Source of the DNA: Marinobacter maritimus
GTDB taxonomy: Bacteria; Pseudomonadota; Gammaproteobacteria; Pseudomonadales; Oleiphilaceae
Direction of reading: 5' to 3'
Length of the DNA stretch: 64,000 nt
Assembly (NCBI RefSeq): GCF_007671675.1
Contig: NZ_VCGW01000008.1
Coordinates: 18,764-82,763, forward strand
Within the stretch, counting starts at the first letter, position 1, and each line of letters opens with the position of its first letter. Below are positions 1-9,173 of this stretch, in pieces. The notes below the pieces were generated by a model. The model saw only the letters and a list, made by a program, of their open reading frames with translations. It made no database searches and had not been told where the DNA came from. A program made the position numbers and the translations under genes.

Positions 1-663
1 GTTTTAAAGCAGGCCATTTCCAGTAAGCGCGAAACACTGCCAATTGCCATCTGGAACGCAACCTGGGGCGTCGAGGAAGCGGAAACACTGTTCACGTTCG
101 CAAAGGGTGAGTACCCGGTTGAGGTTAACGACCTACTCTCGGATCTTGCCCGGGATGCGGGCCGGCTAAACAAAACAGTGGCGGCGCTTCTGGAGCAGAA
201 TCTTGATGTGGATCTGGGTTTCTGGGATGAGGTGCACCAACGCTGGCAGGCGGAATACCGGGCGGGCCAGTTGATCAACAGCGCCCGGTTGGTGGCTGTG
301 CGCCTAGGGGATGCAACGCGTGTTATGCGCCAGCGACTGGATGACCGTCCCCTATGCCTTAACGGCAAGCCAAATAACCAATCTGATATCGTTCAGGGTA
401 TGTTTTTCAGCGTCTATATCGGGAAAGTTCAGCCTTACCTCGCCGACCTGCGGCGTGCCCGTACGGACCTGATAGAACCCTTATCCGAGTTGGCGTCCAT
501 GCAGGCTGATGTTATGCCTGAGCATTTTCAGGCATGGTATCAGTCCGCGCTAGCTCTGGAAGGCCGCGAAAGTGTGTGGGCGAACCTGAATGCTGCGGTG
601 GAGAGTCATACCAAAGGCTGGCAGGCACTGCTGGAACAATGCGGGTTGAGGCCTGGGGCATAA
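1..663 (+). CDS. DUF3080-like protein, C-terminal part (5' end outside window)
   Basis: The reading frame is open from base 1 to a TAA at 661-663, so only the last 220 codons are visible and the start lies upstream of the window. The stretch LPIAIWNATW near visible residue 13, a glycine/leucine-rich middle and a C-terminal amphipathic helical region resemble my recollection of the DUF3080 family of proteobacterial proteins, usually lipoproteins of about 300-350 residues. That assignment is from memory and tentative. No catalytic motif, membrane segment or metal-binding cluster is visible in this part. It converges on the ATPase gene that follows on the other strand, with about 66 bases between them. 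The function is unknown. Confidence 0.55.
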   Translation, partial: VLKQAISSKRETLPIAIWNATWGVEEAETLFTFAKGEYPVEVNDLLSDLARDAGRLNKTVAALLEQNLDVDLGFWDEVHQRWQAEYRAGQLINSARLVAVRLGDATRVMRQRLDDRPLCLNGKPNNQSDIVQGMFFSVYIGKVQPYLADLRRARTDLIEPLSELASMQADVMPEHFQAWYQSALALEGRESVWANLNAAVESHTKGWQALLEQCGLRPGA

Positions 664-729
664 CCCAAAGTGGCTCTTTACAGTATTCTCTAAAGTACTC
701 TTCAAAGCATTCTTCACAGCATTCTGCGA

Positions 730-2544
730 TCAGCGCTGGCTTTCTGGTGTTACCCTGAGTATTTCCTCGACGGTGGTCAGGCCGCTAGCTACTTTTTGTG
801 CGCCGCTCAGGCGCAGTGATTTCATGCCCTCCCGGTAGGCGTTCAGCCGCAGCTGTTCCAGTTCGCATTGATCGGTGATCTGGCTTGTTAGTGCGCCTGA
901 AAGCGTCATGATTTCATACACCCCTGCACGGCCAAGATAACCCGTATTGCGGCATTCCAGGCAGCCAACCGGCTTGTGGAACTGTTTTGGCGCGGGTGCT
1001 TTCCAGGGCCTTGTCAGAGTTTGCCACGCCTGAATGTCGACCGGGGCCGGCGCTTTGCAGTGGGGGCACAGGGTTCGAACGAGGCGCTGAGCCATAACTC
1101 CCAGCACGGTTGCACGAATCAGATACGGCGGAATGCCCAGTTCCATCATTCGGGTCAAAGCGCTTGGTGCATCGTTTGTGTGCAGTGTGGAGAGCACAAG
1201 ATGCCCGGTCAGTGCTGCCTGCACCGCCATTTCGGCGGTTTCAAGATCGCGGATTTCGCCAATCATGATTATGTCCGGATCCTGTCTCAGCAGAGCCCGC
1301 ACACCGGTGGCAAAGGTCAGGTCGATATTCGTCTGGACCTGCATCTGGTTGAAAGCAGGCTCAACCATCTCGATGGGATCTTCAATGGTGCATACATTCA
1401 ATTCGGCAGAGGCGATCTGTTTCAGCGTGGAATACAGGGTGGTGGTTTTGCCGGAACCCGTAGGGCCAGTTACCAACACAATCCCGTGGGGCTTTGAGGT
1501 TGCTTCCTGCCAACGCTCCCGGTCTTCGCGGCTGAACCCCAGTTGTTCGTAGGATTTCAGCAGCACATCCGGGTCAAATATCCGCATTACCATTTTTTCC
1601 CCGAACGCCGTCGGCATGGTGGCCAGGCGCAGCTCGACTTCTTTGTTGTCGGGCTTCCGGGTTTTCAGACGACCATCTTGTGGCCGGCGTTTTTCAGCGA
1701 CGTTCAACCGCCCCAGAATCTTGAGCCGGCTGGTAATGGCCATGCCCACATGTTCGGGAAACTCGTAAACACTGTGCAGTACACCATCAATCCGGAAGCG
1801 GATGTGGGTCAGTGTGCGGCGTGGCTCAATGTGAATGTCGGATGCGCGCTGATCGAACGCATACTGCAGCAGCCAGTCGACAATGCGCACAACATGATGG
1901 TCGTTGGCGTCTGCGCTTTCCCCGGCGCCCAGTTCCAGTAATTGCTCCAGATTCTGGTGGCCTGCGTTGTTGCCCGGTGCCTGGCCGCCGCTGGCTTTGT
2001 TGACAGAATTCGCGAGCTGGTAGAACTCGATGGAGTAACGGCGGATGTCTTCAGGGTTCGCGACTACCCTGCGGATATCCTTGCGCAAGGCCTGGCGCAG
2101 GTTACCTTCCCAGTCACTTTTGAAGGGTTCAGCACTGGCTATCAGGATTTCTTCCTGCCCGATCTCTACAGCCAGAATGCCGTGGCGTTGGGCGAATGCG
2201 TACGACATGACCCGGGCAATCGCCGGCGTGTCTATTTTCAGTGGATCTATGTGGTAATAGGATTGACCGGCCCAGCCCGCCAGCCACTGTGTCAATCGTT
2301 CGAGGTCAAGAGTCCTGCCGCTGTTTTCACTGGTGAGAGCCGCAATTGCCACCAGCTCCAGAGGGTGACGTTTTGCTGCCTGGTTGCCGGCGGCGCCGAG
2401 GTTGGCAGAAAGCACTCGTTCTGCATTGTCCTGGCTGATTTCGCCATCGGTGACCAGTGCCGTGCAGATATCCCGCAGGGTCAGCGTGCTTCTTGGTGGC
2501 GCAGGAGACCGCGATGGATGCGCTGTTTTGTGGGGCTCGGGCAT
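730..2544 (-). CDS. GspE/PulE/PilB-family secretion ATPase, orphan
   Basis: A 604-residue traffic ATPase of the type II secretion / type IV pilus family, which hydrolyses ATP as a cytoplasmic hexamer to drive pilin or pseudopilin assembly. Visible landmarks are an N-terminal GspE/PilB-type domain (about residues 30-200), Walker A GPTGSGKTTT near residue 360, a Walker B region DPDIIMIGEIRD, the His box TLHTND, and a C-terminal four-cysteine zinc site made of CPHC and CLEC. All motifs look intact. No platform protein, pilin or secretin gene lies nearby, so its partner apparatus must be encoded elsewhere or it acts alone. The start ATG at 2542-2544 has an AGGAAAG-like site upstream. It could be MshE- or PilB-like; I cannot choose, so no symbol is given. 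Confidence 0.9.
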   Translation of the reverse strand: MPEPHKTAHPSRSPAPPRSTLTLRDICTALVTDGEISQDNAERVLSANLGAAGNQAAKRHPLELVAIAALTSENSGRTLDLERLTQWLAGWAGQSYYHIDPLKIDTPAIARVMSYAFAQRHGILAVEIGQEEILIASAEPFKSDWEGNLRQALRKDIRRVVANPEDIRRYSIEFYQLANSVNKASGGQAPGNNAGHQNLEQLLELGAGESADANDHHVVRIVDWLLQYAFDQRASDIHIEPRRTLTHIRFRIDGVLHSVYEFPEHVGMAITSRLKILGRLNVAEKRRPQDGRLKTRKPDNKEVELRLATMPTAFGEKMVMRIFDPDVLLKSYEQLGFSREDRERWQEATSKPHGIVLVTGPTGSGKTTTLYSTLKQIASAELNVCTIEDPIEMVEPAFNQMQVQTNIDLTFATGVRALLRQDPDIIMIGEIRDLETAEMAVQAALTGHLVLSTLHTNDAPSALTRMMELGIPPYLIRATVLGVMAQRLVRTLCPHCKAPAPVDIQAWQTLTRPWKAPAPKQFHKPVGCLECRNTGYLGRAGVYEIMTLSGALTSQITDQCELEQLRLNAYREGMKSLRLSGAQKVASGLTTVEEILRVTPESQR

Positions 2545-2573
2545 AAACTACCACTTTCCTGTGCTGGAGTATT

Positions 2574-2933
2574 TCAGCCTGTCACTGGCCGGTTCACTTT
2601 GAGATGAACCATTGCCATGGTAAACAACAGGAGCGTGAGTAACATCAGAACGACCGGGCCTGGTGCACCTTCGCTGAGCCAGGCAGAAACCACCGCCTGG
2701 GTGAAGTAAAAGATCACCACGAAAGATAGCCAGATATAGCCGCGATTATTGCCTCGAAACACAGGTATAACCAATGCAAGCAGCGGAATCAGCTTGACTG
2801 AAAGGATCAGCGTCAGCGAAACCCCTTCGACTGGTGCAGGATAAAAGGTTGTAATCAACAAGGTGGCCAGAACAGCCAGATAAAGAAACTGGGTTGCCCG
2901 AGCTGTGTGGCGGGCTTTGGGATTGTGGAGCAT
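2574..2933 (-). CDS. DUF2069 family small membrane protein
   Basis: A 119-residue protein made almost entirely of four hydrophobic segments separated by short polar turns, with a positively charged N-terminus and a short polar C-terminus (KVNRPVTG). This matches the DUF2069 family of inner-membrane proteins. The order DUF2069-wrbA-arsC, all on one strand, is the same as in Pseudomonas, which supports the call. It starts 57 bases downstream of the wrbA stop and is probably cotranscribed with it. No function is known and no catalytic residues are visible. Confidence 0.8.
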   Translation of the reverse strand: MLHNPKARHTARATQFLYLAVLATLLITTFYPAPVEGVSLTLILSVKLIPLLALVIPVFRGNNRGYIWLSFVVIFYFTQAVVSAWLSEGAPGPVVLMLLTLLLFTMAMVHLKVNRPVTG

Positions 2934-2990
2934 TGTCGGATTCCAGAAGAAAAAGTATAGAGAGCTTTACGTGGCGCGGCCGTGTTTGTG

Positions 2991-3596
2991 TCAGTCTGCC
3001 AGCTTGAACGCCAGATTTGCCAGACGTTCGCCAAAGAGCTGGCAGAGCGCCTTTTCATGTTTGCTCAGGGGCTGCTGTTCAGCGGTTCCGGCCCAGTGCG
3101 AAGGGCCGTATGGCGTGCCCCCAGTTGTTGTTTCGCTCAAATTCGTATCGGTGTAGGGCAGGCCGCACAACAGCATACCGTGGTGAAGCAGTGGCATCAT
3201 CATGGTCAGGAGGGTGGTCTCCTGGCCTCCGTGCAGACTTCCGGTTGAGGTAAATGCACCTGCCGGTTTACCGACCAGTGCTCCCCCAAGCCAGAGATCA
3301 CCGGTGGTGTCCAGAAAATGCTTCAGAGGCGCTGCCATATTGCCAAATCGGGTTGGACTGCCGATAGCCAGGCCGGCGCAATTAGCCAGGTCTGACTTGC
3401 TTGCGTAGGGCGCTCCCCCATCCGGAACCGAAGGCAACGAGGCTTCCGTATCGGGCGAGACCATGGGAACTGAGCGCAGCCTTGCTTCGATGCCATTCAC
3501 TCTTGCGACCCCCCGGCCTATCTGGGTTGCCAATTCCGCAGTCTGCCCGTTGCGGCTGTAATAGAGAATCAGAACATAGGGCAGTTGCTCAGGCAT
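2991..3596 (-). CDS. wrbA: NAD(P)H:quinone oxidoreductase WrbA
   Basis: A 201-residue flavodoxin-fold protein that reduces quinones by two electrons with NAD(P)H and FMN in the cytosol, protecting against semiquinone redox cycling. Seen in the sequence: the FMN phosphate loop YYSRNGQTAELA near the N-terminus, the GSPTRFGNMAAP loop, STGSLHGGQE, and GGTPYGPSHWAG near residue 160, all WrbA hallmarks. The length fits the family (about 198-200). It lies between arsC and the DUF2069 gene on the same strand with short gaps, suggesting an operon transcribed from upstream of arsC. Confidence 0.95.
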   Translation of the reverse strand: MPEQLPYVLILYYSRNGQTAELATQIGRGVARVNGIEARLRSVPMVSPDTEASLPSVPDGGAPYASKSDLANCAGLAIGSPTRFGNMAAPLKHFLDTTGDLWLGGALVGKPAGAFTSTGSLHGGQETTLLTMMMPLLHHGMLLCGLPYTDTNLSETTTGGTPYGPSHWAGTAEQQPLSKHEKALCQLFGERLANLAFKLAD

Positions 3597-3626
3597 TTTG
3601 GCGTCCTTCGGTTGACAGTCGTAAAA

Positions 3627-3980
3627 TCAGATAATCGTGAGAATGTTTTCCGGTGGCCTGCCTACGGCGGCCTTGCCGTTGGCGAGTACAATTGGCCGTT
3701 CAATCAGTTTCGGGGTCGCTACCATAGCAGCAATCAGTTGTTCGCGGCTCAGATCCGGGTTGTCCAGGCCAAGTTCCTTGTATTCGGTCTCGCCGGTGCG
3801 CATCAGTTCACGGGGCTGCCGGCCGAGTGCGTCAAGAATATCTGAAAGCTCCCCCTCTGTTGGCGGCGTTTCCAGGTAGCGTATAATTTCCGGCTTAATG
3901 CCGCGCCCTGTCAGTAATTCAAGAGCCTGGCGGGATTTTGAACAGCGGGGGTTGTGGAAAATCCGGATGGGTTCTGTCAT
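3627..3980 (-). CDS. arsC: ArsC-family arsenate reductase (glutaredoxin type)
   Basis: A thioredoxin-fold reductase that converts arsenate to arsenite using glutathione/glutaredoxin. The catalytic cysteine sits in IFHNPRCSKSR at the N-terminus, and the family signatures IRYLETPPT and a C-terminal ERPIVLANGKAAVGRPPE are present. I place the start at the ATG giving MTEPIRIF (117 residues) rather than a longer in-frame ATG at 4013, because family members begin right before the first beta strand. No arsenite exporter or ArsR gene is nearby. As in Pseudomonas, this is the chromosomal arsC/YfgD-type copy linked to wrbA and may have a housekeeping redox role rather than arsenic resistance. Confidence 0.88.
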   Translation of the reverse strand: MTEPIRIFHNPRCSKSRQALELLTGRGIKPEIIRYLETPPTEGELSDILDALGRQPRELMRTGETEYKELGLDNPDLSREQLIAAMVATPKLIERPIVLANGKAAVGRPPENILTII

Positions 3981-4054
3981 CTTCGTGCCTGTTTGTTGAA
4001 ATGAATGCTGCAACTGTAAATAGTGTGGCTCGAAGTCTAACAGGAGGTTTTCCC

Positions 4055-4522
4055 TTGCAGAACCCTGTCATCCCTCGTTTACCCCGGGGGGCAGCCGTTG
4101 CAGGCGCATTGATTTTGATGGCTTTACTGGCAGGTTGCCAGAAAATTGAACTGGAGCGCTCTGAAGGCCCGAAACTCCCATGGGATGACCTGCGCGGTCA
4201 GTGGGTACTCGTCAACTACTGGGCTGAATGGTGCAAGCCCTGTCTGGAGGAAATCCCGGAGCTGAACGAATTGGACAACGCCCCGGATATTACCGTACTC
4301 GGGGTGAACTTTGACGACATCAAAGGTGACGCTCTGGTAGATCTCGGTAAGCGTATGGGTATTGAGTACACTATGCTCGTGCAGGATCCGGGCCCTGAGT
4401 TTGATTGGAAGTCCCCGGTTGCGCTGCCCGCTACGTTTGTTGTGAATCCTGAGGGAGAGCTTCTGGAAGCCCGCTTTGGCCCGCAGACTGAAGAAGATAT
4501 ACGGGCATTGATTGGCGGCTGA
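4055..4522 (+). CDS. TlpA-like thioredoxin-fold lipoprotein
   Basis: A predicted membrane-anchored periplasmic thiol-disulfide protein of 155 residues. The start is a TTG at 4055 preceded by a near-ideal AGGAGG at 4042-4047, spacing 7; longer ATG versions lack such a site. The N-terminus has a hydrophobic stretch ending in a lipobox (LMALLAGC), so it should be lipidated at that cysteine. The redox motif is WAEWCKPC, followed by EEIPELNELD, and the cis-proline region is VALPATFVVN, all typical of TlpA/ResA reductases. It is divergent from arsC, the two starts being about 75 bases apart. The substrate is unknown; cytochrome c maturation or general thiol reduction are the usual options. Confidence 0.88.
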   Translation: MQNPVIPRLPRGAAVAGALILMALLAGCQKIELERSEGPKLPWDDLRGQWVLVNYWAEWCKPCLEEIPELNELDNAPDITVLGVNFDDIKGDALVDLGKRMGIEYTMLVQDPGPEFDWKSPVALPATFVVNPEGELLEARFGPQTEEDIRALIGG

Positions 4523-4580
4523 ATGCTGCAGGCACTTTCACGCCATCTAACGAATATACATGCAGGAACAACCTGACGTT

Positions 4581-7500
4581 ATGTCGCAGACTTTTGTACA
4601 CCTTCGCGTGCACTCCGAACACTCCATGGTGGATGGCCTTGTACGCGTTAAACCGCTGGTCAAGCGCGTTGTGGAATTGGGCATGCCGGCCGTAGGCCTC
4701 ACAGAGCAGTCCAACATGTGCTCGCTGGTTAGATTCTACAAGACGACAACTGGCGCTGGTGTGAAGCCCATTATTGGCGCTGACCTCTGGCTGGAGAACC
4801 CGGACGAGCCGGAAAACCCCTTCCGTCTGACGCTGCTGGCTCGGGATAACAAAGGCTATCTCAACCTCACAGAGATTATTTCCATCGGGTATACCGAAGG
4901 GCAACGCCACGGCAAGCCGATCATTCAGCGCAAATGGCTGGAGAGCAGGGCAGACGGCTTGATTGCTATATCTGGCGCCAAAATGGGCGATGTGTGCAAG
5001 GCTTTGCTGGCAGACAAGCCAGAGCTGGCAAAAGCCCGGGCTGAATACTGGATGAGCCTGTACCCGGGCTCTTACTATCTGGAGCTGCAGCGAACAGGCC
5101 GGCCCGGCGATGAAGACTGCCTGCACATGAGTGTTGAGCTCGCCGAAAACCTCGGGCTCCCCGTTGTTGCTACCAACGACGTGCACTTTCTGGAGGCCGA
5201 CGATTTCGAGGCCCATGAAGCCCGGGTCTGTATTGGAGAAAGCCGGGCGCTGGATGATCCTCGTCGCGACCGCCGTTTCAGCGATCAGCAATATCTCCGC
5301 AGTGCGGAGGAAATGATCGAGCTGTTCAGCGACATTCCTGAAGCCGTTGAAAATACCCTGGAGATAGCGCGGCGCTGCTCGGTGACCGTGCGTATGGGCG
5401 AGTACTTCCTGCCCAATTACCCGGTGCCCGAAGGCATGACCATGGACGACTACTTCCGCCAGGTGTCGGAAGAGGGCCTGGAGGATCGTCTTGCCAAAAC
5501 CCTGCCGAAAGATGATCCGGATTACGACAGCAAGCGCCAGGCCTATTACGATCGCCTGAATTTCGAGCTGGATATCATCATCCAGATGGGATTCCCCGGC
5601 TACTTCCTGATCGTGATGGACTTCATCAAATGGGCGAAGAACAACGGCGTACCGGTAGGCCCGGGTCGTGGTTCCGGTGCAGGCTCGCTGGTAGCTTATG
5701 CCCAGCTCATCACGGATCTGGATCCGCTGGAATACGATCTGCTGTTCGAGCGCTTCCTCAACCCTGAGCGGGTATCCATGCCCGACTTTGACGTCGACTT
5801 CTGTATGGAAGGGCGTGATCGCGTCATTGCTTATGTCGCTGAGAAGTACGGCCGGGAAGCGGTTTCACAGATCATTACCTTCGGAACCATGGCCGCCAAG
5901 GCGGTGGTTCGGGACGTTGCCCGCGTGCAGGGCAAGTCTTACGGTCTTGCAGATAAACTGTCCAAAATGATTCCGTTTGAAGTGGGAATGACATTGGACA
6001 AGGCCATCGAACAGGAGCCAACGCTGAAGGAGTTCCTGGAGCAGGATGAAGAAGCTCAGGAAATCTGGGAAATGGCCCTAAAACTTGAGGGTGTGTGCCG
6101 GAACGCCGGTAAACACGCTGGCGGGGTGGTGATTGCGCCCACCAAAATTACCGATTTCTCGCCGCTGTACTGCGATGATGAAGGCGGTAGCCTGGTGACT
6201 CAGTTCGACAAAAACGATGTTGAAGAAGCCGGGCTTGTGAAGTTCGACTTTCTCGGTCTGCGAACGCTGACCATTATCGACTGGGCGCTGAAGATGATTA
6301 ACCCACGGCGCGCCGGCCGTGGCCTGCCGCCTCTGGATATCAATGAAATTCCACTGGCCGACCCTGCTTCGTTCGTGATGCTGAAAAAGGCCGAGACGAC
6401 CGCCGTGTTCCAGCTGGAATCCCGCGGCATGAAAGACCTGATTCGTCGTCTGCAGCCGGACTCACTGGAAGACATGATCGCCCTGGTGGCACTGTTCCGC
6501 CCCGGGCCGCTGCAATCCGGCATGGTTGATGACTTTATCGATCGTAAGCACGGCAAGCAGCCCATGTCGTTCCCGCACCCGGATTATCAATACGAAGGCC
6601 TGAAACCGGTTCTGGAGCCGACCTATGGGGTTATCCTTTACCAGGAGCAGGTCATGCAGATTGCTCAGGTGATGGCGGGCTACACCCTCGGCAATGCCGA
6701 CATGTTGCGCCGTGCCATGGGTAAGAAAAAACCTGAAGAAATGGCCAAGCAGAAGCAATTCTTCCTGGATGGCTGCGAAAACAACGGCATTAACAAAACC
6801 CTTGCGGAAAACATTTTCGATCTGGTGGAGAAATTCGCCGGCTATGGCTTCAACAAATCCCACTCTGCCGCCTACGCACTGGTGTCGTACCAAACCCTGT
6901 GGTTGAAAGCCCACTACACTGCCGAGTTCATGGCTGCGGTGTTGACCGCAGATATGCAGAACACGGACAAAGTGGTCACGTTGGTAGAGGAGTGTCGCAA
7001 CCTCAAGCTGGACCTCGTACTGCCGGATGTGAGCCGCTCGGAATACACCTTTACCGTGAATGATGAAGGCCAGGTGGTGTATGGGCTTGGCGCGATCAAG
7101 GGGTTGGGCGAGGGTCCGATTCAGGCCATTGTGGAGGGCCGTGCCGGCGGCGAGCCCTATCAGGACCTGTTCGACTTCTGCCGCAAGGTTGACCTCAGGA
7201 AAATCAATAAACGGGCCATGGAAGCCCTTATTCGTTCCGGCGCCATGGACAAACTCGGTGCCAGCCGGGCTCAGCTGATGGCCAGTATTCCGAAAGCGGT
7301 CCAGCAGGCGGACCAGCAGTCGCGCAATGAATCCGTGGGTATGATGGATATGTTCGGCGAAATGCTGGAAGCCAGTGAAGACGGTGACCCATACGCCGAC
7401 GTCGCCGGGGTGCGGGAATGGCCCGAGAAACAACGACTGAAAGGTGAAAAAGACACGCTGGGGCTGTATCTGACAGGCCATCCATTTGACGAGTACGAGC

Positions 7501-8063
7501 GGGAAGTTCGGCGCTTCGTGCGTTCCTCCATTTCCGATCTCAAGCCCAATAAATCACCACAGCGGGTTGCCGGGCTGGTGGTTGCTCAGCGCACCATGAA
7601 AACGCGCACGGGCTCCACCATGTGCTTTATAACGCTGGATGATCGGAGCGCGCGGATTGAAGCTACGCTGTTTTCTGAAGCTTTCTTTGAAAATCGGGAG
7701 CTGCTGCAATCAGATCAGGTGATTGTGGTTGAGGGGCAGGTGAGCCACGATGATTATTCCGGCCAGATGAAAATGCGCGTCAGCTCGGTCATGGACGTGC
7801 CCAGTGCCCGGAAACAATTCAGTAAAGGCCTGAAGCTGAACCTGCATGCTGACCAGCTGCAGAACGGCCTGCTGGACAGGATCGACAGCACGCTCAGGCC
7901 GTTTCGCTGTGATGGCAGCCCGGTCTGGATCGAGTACAGCAGTCAGGAAGCCAGCACCCGGATTGAACTGGGGGACGCCTGGAGGGTGCAGCCGGACGAC
8001 AATCTGCTGCTGGAGCTGAGATACCTGGTGGGCGACCAGTGCGTAGAACTGGTCTATGATTGA
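4581..8063 (+). CDS. dnaE: DNA polymerase III alpha subunit
   Basis: Replicative DNA polymerase catalytic subunit. The chosen ATG at 4581 (MSQTFVHLRVHSEHS) gives 1160 residues, the E. coli length; an in-frame ATG seven codons earlier exists but is not where the family starts. Order of parts: PHP domain at the N-terminus, polymerase core with GPGRGSGAGSLV and the catalytic aspartates in MPDFDVDFCMEGRDR near residue 405, the finger domain, tandem helix-hairpin-helix, and an OB fold near residues 990-1070 (RVAGLVVAQRTMKTRTG). Everything appears intact. It precedes accA by 156 bases, the same order as in E. coli and Pseudomonas. Confidence 0.98.
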   Translation: MSQTFVHLRVHSEHSMVDGLVRVKPLVKRVVELGMPAVGLTEQSNMCSLVRFYKTTTGAGVKPIIGADLWLENPDEPENPFRLTLLARDNKGYLNLTEIISIGYTEGQRHGKPIIQRKWLESRADGLIAISGAKMGDVCKALLADKPELAKARAEYWMSLYPGSYYLELQRTGRPGDEDCLHMSVELAENLGLPVVATNDVHFLEADDFEAHEARVCIGESRALDDPRRDRRFSDQQYLRSAEEMIELFSDIPEAVENTLEIARRCSVTVRMGEYFLPNYPVPEGMTMDDYFRQVSEEGLEDRLAKTLPKDDPDYDSKRQAYYDRLNFELDIIIQMGFPGYFLIVMDFIKWAKNNGVPVGPGRGSGAGSLVAYAQLITDLDPLEYDLLFERFLNPERVSMPDFDVDFCMEGRDRVIAYVAEKYGREAVSQIITFGTMAAKAVVRDVARVQGKSYGLADKLSKMIPFEVGMTLDKAIEQEPTLKEFLEQDEEAQEIWEMALKLEGVCRNAGKHAGGVVIAPTKITDFSPLYCDDEGGSLVTQFDKNDVEEAGLVKFDFLGLRTLTIIDWALKMINPRRAGRGLPPLDINEIPLADPASFVMLKKAETTAVFQLESRGMKDLIRRLQPDSLEDMIALVALFRPGPLQSGMVDDFIDRKHGKQPMSFPHPDYQYEGLKPVLEPTYGVILYQEQVMQIAQVMAGYTLGNADMLRRAMGKKKPEEMAKQKQFFLDGCENNGINKTLAENIFDLVEKFAGYGFNKSHSAAYALVSYQTLWLKAHYTAEFMAAVLTADMQNTDKVVTLVEECRNLKLDLVLPDVSRSEYTFTVNDEGQVVYGLGAIKGLGEGPIQAIVEGRAGGEPYQDLFDFCRKVDLRKINKRAMEALIRSGAMDKLGASRAQLMASIPKAVQQADQQSRNESVGMMDMFGEMLEASEDGDPYADVAGVREWPEKQRLKGEKDTLGLYLTGHPFDEYEREVRRFVRSSISDLKPNKSPQRVAGLVVAQRTMKTRTGSTMCFITLDDRSARIEATLFSEAFFENRELLQSDQVIVVEGQVSHDDYSGQMKMRVSSVMDVPSARKQFSKGLKLNLHADQLQNGLLDRIDSTLRPFRCDGSPVWIEYSSQEASTRIELGDAWRVQPDDNLLLELRYLVGDQCVELVYD

Positions 8064-8219
8064 GTGAACAAGGTGGGATGCTGCCCCAAGATTAAATATT
8101 TGTCAGATTGCGGACTCATACCAATGTCCGCTTTAGACGTGAACCGGGCGCTGCTATCTTTGTACCAAATTCCGTGTTGGCGGAGCTTTGCCCCGCCTGG
8201 CAAAAAATGATGGAACATC

Positions 8220-9173
8220 ATGAACCCTAATTATCTCGATTTCGAACAGCCGATTGCCGACCTTGAAGCCAAGATCGAAGAGCTTCGCATGGTAGGCAAT
8301 GACACCGATATCAACATTTCTGATGAAATTACCCGGTTGAAGAAGAAAAGCGTCAGTCTGACGGAGAATATATTTTCGGACCTGCACCCGTGGGATGTCG
8401 CCCGTCTTGCGCGGCATCCGCGCCGACCCTATACCCTGGATTATGTTGAAATGATCTTTGATGATTTCGATGAGCTCCACGGCGACAGGCGTTATGCAGA
8501 TGATCAGGCCATTGTGGGCGGCACCGCGCGTTTGAACGACAAGCCCGTGATGGTGATCGGCCATCAGAAGGGCCGGGAAGTGCGGGATAAGGTCAAGCGT
8601 AATTTTGGCATGCCGCGCCCCGAAGGTTACCGCAAGGCTCTGCGCCTGATGGAAATGGCCGAGCGCTTCAGAATGCCCATTCTCACGTTTATTGACACCC
8701 CGGGCGCTTATCCCGGCATAGGTGCCGAGGAACGTGGCCAGAGTGAAGCCATCGCCTTCAATCTTGCGGTCATGTCACGGCTCAAAACGCCGATCATTTC
8801 TACGGTAATTGGTGAGGGTGGTTCCGGCGGTGCACTGGCTATCGGCGTATGCGATCAGTTAAATATGCTGCAGTATTCGACTTATGCCGTTATATCACCG
8901 GAAGGTTGCGCTTCCATCCTCTGGAAAAGTGCCGAGTATGCCTCCCTGGCGGCTGAGGCCATGGGCGTGACGGCGGATCGTCTGAAGGACCTCGGGTTGG
9001 CAGACAATGTCATCACGGAGCCCTTGGGTGGTGCGCATCGCAACCCTGAAAAAATGGCTGAAGCCCTGCGTGAAACGCTTGCCAAGGGTATGGCTGAGCT
9101 CAGCCGTTTGCCTCTGGATGAGTTGGTGTCCCGGCGGTATGAGCGGTTGACCCGCTATGACACAGGGCGTTAA
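8220..9173 (+). CDS. accA: Acetyl-CoA carboxylase carboxyltransferase alpha subunit
   Basis: Alpha subunit of the carboxyltransferase half of acetyl-CoA carboxylase, which moves the carboxyl group from carboxybiotin to acetyl-CoA to make malonyl-CoA for fatty acid synthesis; it partners AccD. The 317-residue length is normal. Characteristic segments are MNPNYLDFEQPIADLEAKIE at the N-terminus, FIDTPGAYPGIGAEERGQSE, and the GEGGSGGALAIG oxyanion-hole region. The 156-base upstream gap contains a small hairpin (GGCGG/CCGCC, about 8178-8198) before the start. The 3' end overlaps the tilS start by 17 bases, implying translational coupling. Confidence 0.98.
   Translation: MNPNYLDFEQPIADLEAKIEELRMVGNDTDINISDEITRLKKKSVSLTENIFSDLHPWDVARLARHPRRPYTLDYVEMIFDDFDELHGDRRYADDQAIVGGTARLNDKPVMVIGHQKGREVRDKVKRNFGMPRPEGYRKALRLMEMAERFRMPILTFIDTPGAYPGIGAEERGQSEAIAFNLAVMSRLKTPIISTVIGEGGSGGALAIGVCDQLNMLQYSTYAVISPEGCASILWKSAEYASLAAEAMGVTADRLKDLGLADNVITEPLGGAHRNPEKMAEALRETLAKGMAELSRLPLDELVSRRYERLTRYDTGR

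Noticed and set aside
3627..4522. An arsenic resistance cluster
   Set aside because: Only an ArsC-type reductase is present; arsR, arsB/acr3 and arsA are missing, and the wrbA-arsC linkage is a housekeeping arrangement in relatives.
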